64,000 nt of DNA from Bryoerythrophyllum caledonicum. Its lineage: Eukaryota > Streptophyta > Bryopsida > Pottiales > Pottiaceae. Numbering within the stretch: position 1 is the first letter of the stretch; each line of letters starts with the position of its first letter. The DNA lies in NCBI GenBank assembly GCA_963971425.1, contig OZ020520.1, positions 24,942,754 through 25,006,753 of the forward strand, given 5' to 3'. Shown piece after piece: positions 10,301 through 21,922 of the stretch. Made by a program: the position numbers and the translations under genes. Below the pieces are notes generated by a model. The model was given only the letters and a program-made list of their open reading frames with translations. It searched no databases and was not told the DNA's origin.

Positions 10301-13273
10301 AGAGCTGTTGTGCGATTTTGAGGGCACTTTTAATTAGTTTTGATGGGGTGAAGTGGTAGGTTTTAAATTCTTCATTGTTCATGATGTGTGTTCCGTTAGG
10401 TAGGGAGATTTGTTTTAGTTCGTAAATATTTTTTGATAGGAGTTTTTGAAATAACTTTTGAGATAATTGAGTGTTGAGTGTATTATAGCTTTGTGCTTCA
10501 ATAGTCCAAGCTTTTTCTAGTGTTGTTGGTTCTATAAGAAAGTTGGGGAGAGTACTTTTTAGGTGGACTTTTGCAACATGTTTTAGTAAGAAGAAGGTAC
10601 GTATTATTGGGGATCTTGTACAGTTTGCCTTTTTTATTCGAGGTATGTTTTCGGCCCCCCATATTGGGCGAGGATGTGATGTGTTAGACCGCTGTATATT
10701 TTCCCAAGTCTGCCACTGTCGTTTAGAGCATTCTGGAGTTGTTCCCCTATGCATCTAAGGTATGAGTTTTTTAGTGAGGAGGCTTCTAGTCCAAAGAGGT
10801 TGTGTGGTAGTTGGGTTATTATATTAGACATACATTTTGGCATGCCGCATACGATTTTTTGTATGGCAATTATTTTTTGGTCCAGTTTTTTGATGGCGGG
10901 CATCGAGTATGGTACAGCGTAGAAGCTGCATGCCACGCCCGGTCTCAAAACCGTGTCGATCATTTTTATTTTTTGTTTCATAGTGGCCGGGCAAGCTACT
11001 AGTTCTTTGCATTGTTTGATTAATTTTGTGGTGGTGGCATGGATTTGGGTTTTCCATTTTAGGGAGGGGACGAGACTTATTCCTAAATATGTGTATGGTT
11101 TGTTTTGGTGTAGTACGGGTATTTGTTGGTTTCGGTAATTAATGTTAGAGGTTTATATTAGGGCTTTGAATGCGGTGGGGATTGTTTTTTATTTATTTGG
11201 GCATCCAGTGACGGCACATTTTGGGACCCCTACATCCATACCTGTCTATTTGCAGTACCTGTCTAATTTTTTAAGTTGTATTTTTATGTCGTTGATTTTG
11301 TTGGTTATGGCCGCAAGGTCGTCTGCGTATGCCGCGGAGTTGATGGTGGTTTGTGATGTCCCAAATGTGTACCCATTTTTGCCTCTATCTAGCCATCTAA
11401 GTAGTGGTTCTAGGAATATAATGAATAAATATGGGCTTAGAGTATCTCCTTGTATTGTTCCCCTTTGGATGGCTATGGGTTTAGTTTTACCAAAGTATTC
11501 TTCTATGTAGGAGGTTGAGGATTCGGAGTATATATTTCCCACTAGTGCGGTGGTGTCTTTGGGGTATCCAAGGTCCGTCATTATGGCTAGAAGTCTGGCG
11601 TGGTCAATAGAGCCGAAGGCATTTTTAAAGTCAAAATACAGTATAAATATGTCTTGGTTTGTGAATCGTGCATCTTCTAATGCGGCTATTATTGTTTGGA
11701 TTTGTCTAGCGGTACTTCTTTCTGCGCGGAATCCCTCTTGGCTATCATGTAGTATTTTATGTTTTTCGCCATATGATGATAGTATTGATGTGAGTGTGCT
11801 TGTAAATAGTTTATAGATGGTATTGACTAATGCAATAGGTCTATGGTTTGGTAGAATGGATGGGTCTCCTTTTTTGTATAGTAGGATTGCTGCGCTTGTT
11901 TTCCATGAAACAGGGATTTGTTTTTGTTTATAGGAGTGGGAGAAGAAGAGGTTTAGTAGTTTGTGGAATCTTGGGGGCATATTTTTTAGTATGGAGTTCG
12001 GTATGCGGTCCGGTCCGGGGGCCTTATTATTTCCTAAGTTATGTAGATAAGTGTCATATGTGGCTTGATTAAAGTATGTATATAGTGGGATTTCCGGGTC
12101 TCCTCTTTTTTCTAATGAGAATCCATCTAGGTCATGCCATGGATATTGTCGTACTGCGCATGTGCATGTAGTTCGGTGATCTGGTTGATAGTTACATGTG
12201 TTTACCGTAGGTGTGTTGTTTTTTGTTTGTTGGTTAAATATTTCGTTTGCAATGTCTTCTGGGCTAGTTAGTATATTGTTACATTGGTCAGTGATGCAGT
12301 CTAATGGTGGGGACTCCATAGTTTTGAATATTCTTCTGTTTATTTTCTTGGGGCTAGTTTCGTATAGTTGTCTATATTTGGAGATGGTTTTTCGAATGTT
12401 TTCTTGGGTATGTTTGGTGGTGATTTTTCGGGCTTGTATGTTGGCGTTTTTTGCAATTAGTGCTATGTTATTTATCCATGTGTCGTGAGGTAGATGTATG
12501 GGGGGTGGATTGGGGATTTGTGTGTGTTGAAGGTTTTGGAGTTCGTTGATGATAGAGTGGTTTCGCCATTGGGAGTTGTTATTTACGGTTCTTATGGTTT
12601 TTCATATAGTGTGGTAAGTGGTTAGATGTTGTTTCCATGTTTTGGATAATTTATGGGGTAAATATCCACCTTGTTGTGATGTTCGATTTGTCATTTGTGG
12701 TATGGGTTGGGCTTTGCAGGTTTGTTCAATTGTATTGGATATGTTGTTGATGAGTGTATCTAGGGTGTGACAGACTTCCTGCCATTGCGTTTGGGAAAGA
12801 TGGTTATTAGATTCCAATTCGTTTATTAGGGAGTCAATGCGTAGTGAGTTTTCTTCGAAAAATTTTATGTTGAATAATTCTATGTTGTTTTGTGGGATGG
12901 GGTTGAGGATACGTATGTGGTCATTGTTCGTGTTGATTGGTGTACGGTTTATAAATGTGTTGTTTGGGATGTGGAGTTGTATAGGTGAGTGATCGGAGTT
13001 CAGATGAATGTTATTATTTGTTGTGGAAGTAAATGTGGTATGGTTAGTTGCCCGGACATAGAATCCATCAATTAGGCTCCAGTTACTATAGTTGTGTCCT
13101 CCTAGTCTAGAGTATGTAGTGTTTGTGGGGATATAGTTAAAGTTTAGGTTTTCTGTAAATTCTTTCCATTGAAGGTCTATTAATTGTGGTGGTGTGCGTT
13201 GATTTCCATTTTGTCTACGTATGAGGGCAATGTCTCTATTGAAGTCACCACATAAGATGTGGTTGTGGTTGGG
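7351..13273 (-). pseudogene. LINE copy 2 ORF2, from mid-endonuclease to C terminus (decayed)
   Basis: Read from 13273 downward, this continues the AP endonuclease (LCGDFNRDIA, then SLIDGF and NSDHSPIQL). The reverse transcriptase follows (NKAPGPDRIPN; NHRPIALVNTIYK; YFDFKNAFGSID; QGDTLSPYLF; AYADDLAAI near 11320), then RNase H, the CCHC knuckle (CPICPSTDPDTWLHVLLKC), RHN and the KPDILCVKG...FIEFTYYNDRF endonuclease. It is broken by in-frame stops (near 12600 and near 11244, the latter at a conserved Trp) and by frameshifts near 10.7 kb and 8.8 kb. The last 436 codons (8661-7351) are uninterrupted. The N-terminal part of the same gene lies at 29178-30284, beyond LINE copy 3. Confidence 0.92.
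13260..13273. repeat. 14-bp target-site duplication, left of LINE copy 3
   Basis: TGGTTGTGGTTGGG occurs here and again at 29178-29191, directly after the (TTC)n end of LINE copy 3. Removing the insert and one duplicate restores an open endonuclease frame in the minus-strand LINE. That proves insertion at this point and fixes the 5' end of copy 3 at 13274. Confidence 0.9.
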
Positions 13274-14039
13274 AGTTGAGAATAACATCTTTGTTTGTTG
13301 TAGAGGTATATTGTGTGTTGTTGTTGGAGGAAGCAAGAGAGATGGGAGAGGACTAGCTCCGTGAAACCTGGTGAGGGGAGCCTTGGATGTTAGGCACAAA
13401 TGGGTTGCAAGTTGTAGTGAGAGTTGCTGGGCCTCACTACTCCCGGACTTGCTAACATTTGTGCTGAATATGTGTCTCTAGTGCCCTAGTGTTGACACGG
13501 GATGGTTGGATCTGGATAGGGAATGTGCAATTTGCAATGGATACTTTGTATGGATCTCGCATTAGATCAAGAGGTAGATCTGTAGCGGGCCCTTTGTGTT
13601 GGACTTAGATCTAAGCATGTTTCCACAGATCCAGGCAACAAGCACTCTAGATCCAGATCGGGACCTTTTGGACAAACACTAGAGGCACACACATCCATAT
13701 CCGCTCTCGCCAGGGAGTGCCAACAAAATGAAGCGAGACAGCAGGATACAAGAGACGCACAATCAGGGAAGGGACAACTGCCTACCTACAAGACTATCAA
13801 AACACTCAGATACGCTTTCTCTCCTACCTACTTACACACCATTGATTTTCAGTAATTGCTTTTTTATTTTGTATCATTGCACAAATGACATACAATCACA
13901 GGAAAGGGACCACAACAAGATCGAAGTAGTGTCAGCCTACTGAGTACACAAAAGTGCAGCTAGTTTGAAGTACAACCTCAGACGACAAGCGAAATGCAGA
14001 ACTAAGCCCAGAGTAGCCGTCATCACAACAAGTATGCAA

Positions 14040-14930
14040 CGGAAAGACGAGCCGACAGCAAGGGACAGCCACAGAGAGCAAAGGACAGGCGCCCGCAATA
14101 GCACCGGGTCTTCTCCCAGGAAAACAAGACCAAGAAAGCTCCGAGTCGTCGCAGATGACGACAGCGAGACCAACACAACGCCAAGGAAAGGGAGCGAAGG
14201 GCGAAGAAATGAAGCTGCAGACAAGAAGTCCAACCAGAAGACGATAAGACCGGCTACAAGTCAAAAGGCCAGCTGCAGACAGGAGGGCCAGCTGCAAACA
14301 AACAAACCACCAGCCGCAGACAGGACAACCAGTGAGAAGAACGACAGAAGGGAAGAAAAGACCAACGAACAACAGACATACGTACACAACAACACCATGA
14401 TCCCTTCTATGATAGAGAGGCCAAGTCAGCTTAAAGGAGACGCAGCTGAAGATAGAGAGCTCAAGACAGCCGCGTGGAAAGACAGTGACGAGCGCCGAAA
14501 TGAAGCTACCATCAAAAAGTCTAGCTGTAGCATGACGAGAAGTCCAGCTACAGACCGGACCAGCTGCACACAGGAGGGCCAACTGCAAACAAAGGAATCA
14601 TGAGCCGCTGATAGAGAAACTAGCGTGAAGAATGGAGCAAGGGACAAAAAGACTAGTGTAGAACAGAGATACGTACACAACAACACTATCTCCCCTCTTG
14701 AGATAGGGAGACCAAGACAGCTTCGAGGCGATGCAACCGAGGATAGCGGGACCACGACAACTTCGAGGAACGGCAACAAAGGGAGACGTAATGCAGCTGC
14801 CATCAAGAAGACCTGCTACAGGACTACAAAAAGACATGCCCCAGATCAGAAGACCAGCTACAGACAGGAGGGACAGATACAGACAAAAAAATTAGCTGCA
14901 GTTAGGATGGCCAGCTAGAAGAAAAACGCA
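14040..14930 (+). repeat. Three diverged tandem units (about 291-294 bp) in the LINE copy 3 leader
   Basis: The segment GAGGG-CAGCTGCAAAC recurs at about 14283, 14574 and 14868 (spacing 291 and 294 bp). TACGTACACAACAACAC recurs at 14379 and 14670. Open frames within it (13965-14603 and 14625-14918) are basic, low-complexity and follow the repeat. The arrangement resembles promoter monomers in the 5' untranslated regions of some LINEs, but no promoter activity can be read from the sequence. Confidence 0.75.
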
Positions 14931-15110
14931 AGGGGAATAAAGACCAACGACAGATGGAAGCTAGACGTGAGGAACAACAAGAAAAATGAAAGCACATCAA
15001 CAACAACTTCAGCACCGAAGAGGCGTCAACTCAACCTCAAATCCCACAACTTCTACGAAGACGAGGAAGACTCAAGACTAAAGTCCAACAACAGGTATGT
15101 ACAAAACCAG

Positions 15111-15184
15111 GTAAGCTTTCTCACACCAACTCTAGGGTACCTTGTGTGCACTCTCTTGCTACCTAGATATACTAATAAATGCAG
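15111..15184 (+). other. Putative short intron in the LINE copy 3 leader
   Basis: CAG-GTAAGC at the left is followed 74 bp later by TACTAAT-AAATGCAG, an ideal branch-point and acceptor pair. Such a match may occur by chance in a region this long, but copy 4 has a similar donor in its leader (32487). Confidence 0.4.
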
Positions 15185-15649
15185 GAAAAAGACCACCAAC
15201 CTAGCCTCCAAGACATCCCAACGGCACCTTGAAAATGCTGACAACAGATCCAACAACCCACAAGCCAAGAAAGAAGCAGTTGGACGAAACCCTAACGCAG
15301 TTGTGAGCCAAATAAACCACCCCCTAATGGGTGGCTTATCTTGAACACAAGACCCCAATGTGGGATACAGCCCTTTGTGCAATCAACACTCAAGACCACA
15401 TGCATACCTCACACTTAGAGCACAACGGTTCATGATGTGTTTAATGCAATGTTTTACTTATCATAAGTGCATTAGGGGTGAATTATGTTTTTAATTATGG
15501 GCGGACTTTGAACCTCTTTATCTTTTGCATTATAGCTCCGTTTTTAATGTTTTTTGGCTTAAACAGGATCAACACCTTCTTGCTAACTTGATTAGACGAT
15601 TATGCTTTGAGTCAAGACCCTTACACGACCTCTACAGACAGATAACAGC

Positions 15650-16000
15650 AGACAGACCCGAATTCAAGCCAACCTTTACTCAGCTGTAACTTGTTGAGTT
15701 GGAATCCAAATTGAACGATTTAAACGCCCATTTGACTTGTTTTTTTTGTGGTCTTGCTACTGGACTATTAAAAATCTAGGTTAGGACCCTGGAGACCACC
15801 GAATTCAGACAGCCAGCCACGACAGAACCCAAGGTCCATGGAAACTTTAGTCGATCATAACTCACTGAGTCTAACTCCGAATTGGGTGTTCTAAAAGCCT
15901 ATTCTTACTGATTTTATGTGCTCTTGATGATGGGCTAATAAAAATTCAGGTTAGGACCCGATCACCGACTGCATTCACACGACCAGCAGGCAACTCATTC
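15650..16000 (+). repeat. Diverged direct duplication, period about 170 bp
   Basis: The phrases AACT-GAGT-AATCC/ACTCC-AATTG, CTAATAAAAATTCAGG and TTAGGACCC recur with a shift of 170 bp (TTAGGACCC at 15781 and 15951). It is non-coding leader sequence of LINE copy 3. Confidence 0.6.
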
Positions 16001-16289
16001 ATCAAGCACGGCTCACGACTTCAATTCACCTAATTTTGATTGCTCACGCACACAGCATGATACATCCGAGTGGCATTGCATTCAAGGCACATCATCCAAT
16101 TCCATACAGAAAACCACATATGTTGTCCACTGATTGTGACCTAATGTGGAGGAATTTTGGGCAGCGCTTCCGCGCCTTAATTCTTCTCCCAAAAACCGTT
16201 CGATCTTGGTGGCTCAGCCACTCACTTGCAAGGAATAAGGAACAATCCCAACAAATAAAAATAACTTAGAAATTTCAGATTAGGGCTCC

Positions 16290-17430
16290 CTGATCAATGT
16301 TGGCAGCCTTGCTCTAACCACCAGCCCTTCCTTCTCTTCTTCCACGGTCGTGACGCCTTGACGCTCTTCTCAGCTTCGTCGAGCTCGAAGTCTTTGCAGC
16401 TGAACTTCGCCTTTGTCTTCGCTTTCCAGCCTTGGTCTCTACAGATGTGTCCTCTGCCTCTGCTGCTGCCTTGGCTTCCTCCGCCACGCCGCCGTATCCG
16501 CAATGCCACCCAATCCTATGCAATTCGGCCCTGTGCGCACAAGCTTGACTGCGGCAATCCTCACTCATCACCAACTGCTAATCTCTTTGGTGCTCAAAAG
16601 CACCATTCGCATCCTCTCCAACCTCCAATACACACATTCACAGACTACGTGAAAACACACAGGATCCTCCGATTCAGATCTACACGATTCCGCTGGGCTT
16701 CCGTCGCCGCCGTGCTCTTCGATTGCACAGTCTTCGGGGGCGCTTCCCCTCACGTCGTTCTTCGGTTCGCAGGCAGTCTGCCTCCTTCGCCTGCTCCTCC
16801 GCCTTCACTCGCTGGACACACACTTTCTCGCGGCAGACACTCACTCTACTCCGATTTCTTCGGGGCTCTTCCCCTTCAATTCTCTCTTACTCCACGCAGC
16901 TCCCTCTTGCAATGCCGGCAGGTGCTTCCCGCGCGCACGCACTCCTCTCTCCGACGATTTCATGGGACGCTCCTCTCTCGCTGTTCTTCGTCCTCCTCCC
17001 TACCGCTCACACTTTCCAACGGGGCGCTTCCCCTCACGTCCGTTCTCTATCCTCCTCCCTCCTCCAGTTCACACTCTCACAGTAAAAAAAACGCCGAGAG
17101 ACAGCCGTTCCGGCAGCTCCCCCTCCCTTGATCGCAGCCCACACACAACCCTAAAAAAAACTCTACCCACCAAAAAAAAAACAACGAGAGAGAGAGAAAA
17201 AACTCCCAGTCCCAGTCAACCCGGTGCCCTCCAGCTTCCACGGCAGCCGCGCACACAACTCACGCTGGAAGTCCAGCGTTTCTTCAGCAGATTCCGGGGA
17301 ATATTCCCTGGGAAAACCCAAAATTCCCCCTCGCCAGCTCGGGGGAAGGAAGAAAACAAAAATAAAAAAAAGGTTTTTAAAGGTAACTTCGGCATGCCAT
17401 TAAGGGCAGCCCATGATCGCCAATAATTGG
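16290..17430 (+). other. Pyrimidine-rich leader tract of LINE copy 3
   Basis: This tract is dominated by C and T, with overlapping open frames (for example 16358-17131) that encode Ser/Pro/Leu-rich sequence without a domain. Leaders of copy 4 (31470-32486) and copy 2 (59781-61300 on the minus strand) have tracts of the same character, so this looks like a family trait rather than a gene. Confidence 0.5.
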
Positions 17431-17924
17431 TGCTAATTTCTCCCCTCGTCACCATCTAACTTTTCTAATTTCTTCCAAGGCCATGTGCCACTACTTCGTG
17501 CATGGTTTTTAAAAGATTAACTACAAGAGTGGCCACATCATGGTTGCACTCCGAGTTTTGTTTATTTTTTTTGTTTTTTGTTTATTTAATTACTTATTTT
17601 TTTACTTACCTCTTTGGTTTTTTAGTGTGTTTTTCCCAAGGCTTTATCCATTGTGTTAAAAACACATGTGGTTTAAGGTGTCTCCTTTTTTGCAAGAATT
17701 CTTTTCGTCTTCTAAGTTTTTTTTCTTTTAATTTTTAGGTTTTTAACAAAATTAGATCTCCAATTGGAGATGATGACCTCTTCTAAATTAGGAAATGGCA
17801 AGTAAAAGGCCTTTTCGAGCCTTTTAACCACAATAGGTGGTTTAGTCTAACCTTCTCACCCTAACTACCACTTCCTAATGTTAACTAGTTAATCTTAATG
17901 CCCAAATGACATCGTGAGCCGGTT

Positions 17925-19910
17925 TTGGGGCTCACAGCAGTCGACCCCAAAAAAGACCAAGTGACGAAAACAACAAGACTAGATTCAAGATGCAGCCATC
18001 ACAACCATCTAGATCTAATCAAGAGGTCAGCACCCCCACACAAACCTAGCCGCCAACAACAGGGAAGAGAAAGACATCCAACATCAACAGAAGAAGACAT
18101 CGTACCACAAGCATACCTATCAAGATATAAAATACGCCAACACCCCCTGAAGAAATCCTCTTTGCACCATCCTGCCTTCACCCCCCTCCTTGCTATACTC
18201 ACCACCCGCCGAGAGATAACGTCACTAAGCCGGGGCGAAGTTGACCAGCACCGACAACCCATCGATTCAAGGCAGGACGGGACCACCCATGCGACTGCCC
18301 TAGCGAAGCCCAACCGCCATCATACATGCCCAATGGAGAGCAGCCGGTACCTGTTTGCAGAAAACAAGACTCGGTGGAGCGCCCCTGCACTCGATACCAC
18401 ACCATCAGCACCTTCGCACAGAGAAGCATTTCTCACCTCAAAGTTTGATTTCTTGTTTAGATTTGCTATTTGCTATCGTCCGACTCCATCTTTATTATTA
18501 CACCATTATCCTACCTCTGCCTTCAGTTCCTCCTCACACACTAACCTACTCAACTTGATTAGCACACAGGAAAGTACCAATAGAGATCATTGTTCGAGCA
18601 GACGGGAGACAGCATACGGGAGGCAACACCTTGCATTTGGCAATCAAGGAGTACGCGCCGCCACCAACATCCAAAGATCCGCAGACGACATCCTCACATT
18701 AGGGCACTCAGGTCAAGAACAATCGCCGCCCGCTGGAAACCTCAACTTGAAGGCGTGCGAACTGAAGATCGAGCCCACACTACTAGTGGACACCAAGACG
18801 TGGAGATCCACACAGAAGAAGGCAATGCTAGCGGAGCCAACACATGAGAATTGGAGCAAGATCGGGGCGCCAGCAAGGACGAACGAAGGACCTGTACAAG
18901 GACAACACACGCCCGAGAAGCTTAGCAAAGGATACTGGCAGTGGAGCTACGACAAACACACAGCCAGGACGTTCCCCTGGAGGAGGGTCAGGAACGGAGG
19001 AATGATCAGGGAAACCAATAACACTCACTGGTGGGAGCAAAAGCCAGTGAGTCCAATCCAGGTGAAACCCTCGACCGACGCCTCTGTAGGCGGTAGGAAG
19101 ACTAGAGGCGGACACTGGAGAAGGGCGATCAACGTTACACATCGAAGGAAACCTAACTCACCTCTACCCACACGAGCGAAGCTCAAGTCGGAGACAACCC
19201 CGGCCCAAGCCACAGTAGTTCCGACTGCAACCGAAGGAAGGAGCCTCCGTAGGCCTACGGCGACCGCTGAGGACAGGAAGAGCAGAAGGAAACGATCACA
19301 TCGTTGCCCGACCCCAGCCATCGCAGTCTCAACTGCTGTCGAAGGATGGAGCCCTAGATGGATCACTGCGACCGCTAAGGAGAGGTCGAACAACAGTAAA
19401 CGGTCACATCGTTGCCCCCACCAACCACTGTATTCACTAAGGACAGTAACAGACCTGAATCAGCCTACTGAAGCCCAGAGAGTAACGGCCACTCCAAAGA
19501 CACTCAACGACAAAGCTGATACGGCACGCTCAGGTCACTTCCCTCTCTCACCTCCATCTGAATTCCATACCTTCTATCAATTGGTTTATTTTGTAAACCT
19601 ATGTGTACACAAACAAAACTCAATATCAAAACTTGTTACTTGGGGAGGTGCCCATCATTTTGGCACCCCCAGTGTGTGTGTCTTTGTGAAAGTTGCCAAA
19701 AACTATCACTTTCCCCCTTATTCGTTAGTAGGTAGAATGCAAATTTTGCTTGTTGCTAGTAGTGCTACCTTCTACTCATTCTTGCCCATCTTAACATCAA
19801 CAAGCCCCCAATACATGTTGGGGGGAGATGTTAAGAACAAGATGATAAGGAGAAAAATTCAAGCAACACTACAGATGTCATCTAGTAACACCCCTTGTTT
19901 TCTCTACAGC
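17925..19910 (+). other. Open leader frame continuous with ORF1 (possible N-terminal extension)
   Basis: Some 660 codons are open and in frame with ORF1 (the whole frame runs 17925-21497). The sequence is Arg/Thr/Ser/His-rich, has no domain and is not conserved in copies 2 and 4. The stretch TTTTCTCTACAG directly before the ATG at 19911 looks like a splice acceptor, which would make this a spliced leader. I favour non-coding leader; an extended ORF1 is the alternative. Confidence 0.4.
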
Positions 19911-21497
19911 ATGTCTCAGCAGCAAGCTATCGCCTCATCTTCGAAACGTTTGTTTGTTGATGCAATTGAGGGAAATTCCAGTCCTATGAATGCAACCCTT
20001 AACACCTTAGCTGTCACAAGTGTCACCCAGAAAAAGGTGAAGGCAACAAGTTTGCCTTCTACCAAATTCTGGCTAGGCTTCCAAACAATGAACATAATTG
20101 CAAAGAAAAATGGAGAGCAAAAGGCACCTATACTTTCCATAGAAGAATTAGTAAAAAAAGGTGTAGATGCTAAGGAAGCAAGTGAAAGCTTTGGCGCAAT
20201 ACCCTCCTTCCCCTATGTTCCCCAAGAAGAGTGGCCCTCCAAAAGGGGTGATGGAAAGGAAGGAAACCACTTCAATCTTACCCAACTTCCAAGTGAAGTT
20301 GAGGTGGATTTTGATGGCTTTGCACTAGACTATCAAATCTCAATCCACTTCGAATTGGGGAATCAAGTATGGGTTAAACATGTTGTTTTAGGCATGATAA
20401 AAGCAAAATTAATAGATATGGAGATTTCTCTAGGGACAAACATCGGTGAACCCATAGCCATCTTTTGCCATCACCAATCCGATAATTGGACTGGTGTGGT
20501 GAAATTACATCTAAAGCACCCGGATATTGATGCCAAGGGGTTATTACAGGGGCTAAGACCCTTCATTCTTATCCTGAATGAAGGAATTCCTCACCAAGGG
20601 AAAATATGCAAGACATATGACTCCTTGGCCTTCTCACATCTCCTGTCAGTGAAAATTACCAGCCCTAATCATGTTAATATAGAACCATTTGAGTTACACG
20701 CGGAGATCGTAAAAGATAGTTTTGCAAGAAGCTTTGATTTCGAAATTACTGGAGTAGAAAAAAAGAGCTCATCAGAATTCGCATGGGTCAAAACCCCCTC
20801 CCCGGAACAAGCTGCGAAACTAAAGGACTATAAAGTCTCATTTTATAATGAGATCTGTGTACCAGTTTTTGCAACCCGGAAAATGGATGAGGACGAAATT
20901 GCAAAAAAGAATTGTCTAATTCTTATTGCAAAAAACCTCAACAAAACCAAAAATGAAAAAGAACTTGTAGAGGGAATAAAATCTATACTTGGGGAAGAAA
21001 ATGTAGTAGACACTTTTTTCAAGCATGAGCATGGTCGCCATGTAGGGACATGCAATATAGAATGTCAAAATGCCGCGGTATATAAAAAACATGTCAAACA
21101 AAGCAAAAAACTCCACGGTAAATACATCATGTTTACCCCTCATCCCAAGAGCTTAGATGGAAGCAACAAACCTAGCATAGAAGAGTTAACAAGATTGGGG
21201 TTCACGGATGTTAACTCGGCGGTAGCTAACGCAGTAATTGCTATGGAGAATGGCCCAAACAAATGCAACGGAGTCACTTTACAACAACTTCGAAGAGAAA
21301 TGAAGACCATGAAAGGGGAGATCGTAGAAGAAGCAAGACACTACGCGGATATGGTACAAGCAAACACGGTCAAATCTTTAAGGGGGGAAATGTCCACTCT
21401 CAGATCCCAACTCATTGCAACCATTATGGCAGCAGAGACGCAAGCATCGGAACGTGAGCAACGCGCTATTGAAGGCAAGATCGACACGTCAAACTAA
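19911..21497 (+). CDS. LINE copy 3 ORF1, nucleic-acid-binding-like protein (528 aa, intact)
   Basis: The start is the ATG at 19911, where homology to the ORF1 of copies 2 and 4 begins; it follows an acceptor-like CTACAG. The protein has a variable Ser-rich N terminus. A conserved block starts near residue 50 (FWLGFQ), with LDYQISIHFELGN, VKLHLKHP and GLLQGLRPFIL-type motifs shared by all three ORF1 copies. Residues about 325-400 (LILIAKNLN...GTCNIECQNAAVYKKH...) could fold like an RRM. The C-terminal 60 residues look like a coiled coil. LINE ORF1 proteins bind element RNA as multimers, which I infer here. It is the only undamaged ORF1 in the window. Its end overlaps the ORF2 frame by 25 nt in the -1 frame. 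Confidence 0.85.
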   Translation: MSQQQAIASSSKRLFVDAIEGNSSPMNATLNTLAVTSVTQKKVKATSLPSTKFWLGFQTMNIIAKKNGEQKAPILSIEELVKKGVDAKEASESFGAIPSFPYVPQEEWPSKRGDGKEGNHFNLTQLPSEVEVDFDGFALDYQISIHFELGNQVWVKHVVLGMIKAKLIDMEISLGTNIGEPIAIFCHHQSDNWTGVVKLHLKHPDIDAKGLLQGLRPFILILNEGIPHQGKICKTYDSLAFSHLLSVKITSPNHVNIEPFELHAEIVKDSFARSFDFEITGVEKKSSSEFAWVKTPSPEQAAKLKDYKVSFYNEICVPVFATRKMDEDEIAKKNCLILIAKNLNKTKNEKELVEGIKSILGEENVVDTFFKHEHGRHVGTCNIECQNAAVYKKHVKQSKKLHGKYIMFTPHPKSLDGSNKPSIEELTRLGFTDVNSAVANAVIAMENGPNKCNGVTLQQLRREMKTMKGEIVEEARHYADMVQANTVKSLRGEMSTLRSQLIATIMAAETQASEREQRAIEGKIDTSN

Positions 21498-21599
21498 TAG
21501 CGTCAAACAACGCTATAATATTAAATAAGAATATAATATATATTTATACTACAACAATAATAACCAGTATAATAATAACAATCATAGTATATTTATATA

Positions 21600-21835
21600 C
21601 TAATAAACAAATAAAAAACAACAACAACAACAACAACAATAAAAACAAAATAAAATACATAAAAAACAACAACAACAACAACTACAACAACAACAACAAC
21701 AACAACAATAAAAGAAAAAAAAAATATATAAAAAAAAACAACAACAAAAGAAAAAAAAAATACAAAAATTATAATAGTGCAAGACAACAACCAAAAAAAC
21801 AACAACAACAACAAACACAAAAACAACACTCCATA
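21600..21835 (+). repeat. (AAC/CAA)n microsatellite coding a poly-Asn/Gln linker
   Basis: Runs of AAC/ACA/CAA with A-tracts separate ORF1 from ORF2. In the ORF2 frame (codon starts at positions equal to 2 modulo 3) the whole stretch from 21473 to the 2A motif contains no stop and reads mostly Asn, Lys and Gln. Copies 4 and 2 have hexameric AT-rich repeats at the same place. Confidence 0.8.
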
Positions 21836-21868
21836 TCCCTCCCACTAGTAACCATAAACACTACTTAT

Positions 21869-21922
21869 TACAAAATACTAATTATACTTTGCGGAGACAT
21901 AGAAACTAACCCCGGCCCAATG
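21869..21922 (+). other. 2A-like ribosome-skipping motif before ORF2 (copy 3)
   Basis: Read in the ORF2 frame this gives YYKILIILCGDIETNPGP followed by Met (ATG 21920). DIETNPGP matches the 2A consensus D(V/I)ExNPGP exactly, with a hydrophobic upstream stretch as usual. 2A sequences make the ribosome skip the Gly-Pro bond and are known in trypanosome and several animal non-LTR elements. Here it would free the ORF2 enzyme from the Asn-rich leader peptide. Confidence 0.85.

Noticed and set aside
16358..17131. Ser/Pro/Leu-rich open frames on the plus strand and an Arg/Ala-rich frame on the minus strand
   Set aside because: Both follow the pyrimidine-rich composition of the leader; no domain or conservation supports either.
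21593..21845. Phe/Val/Cys-rich open frames on the minus strand
   Set aside because: They are the complement of the (AAC)n repeat and have no independent support.
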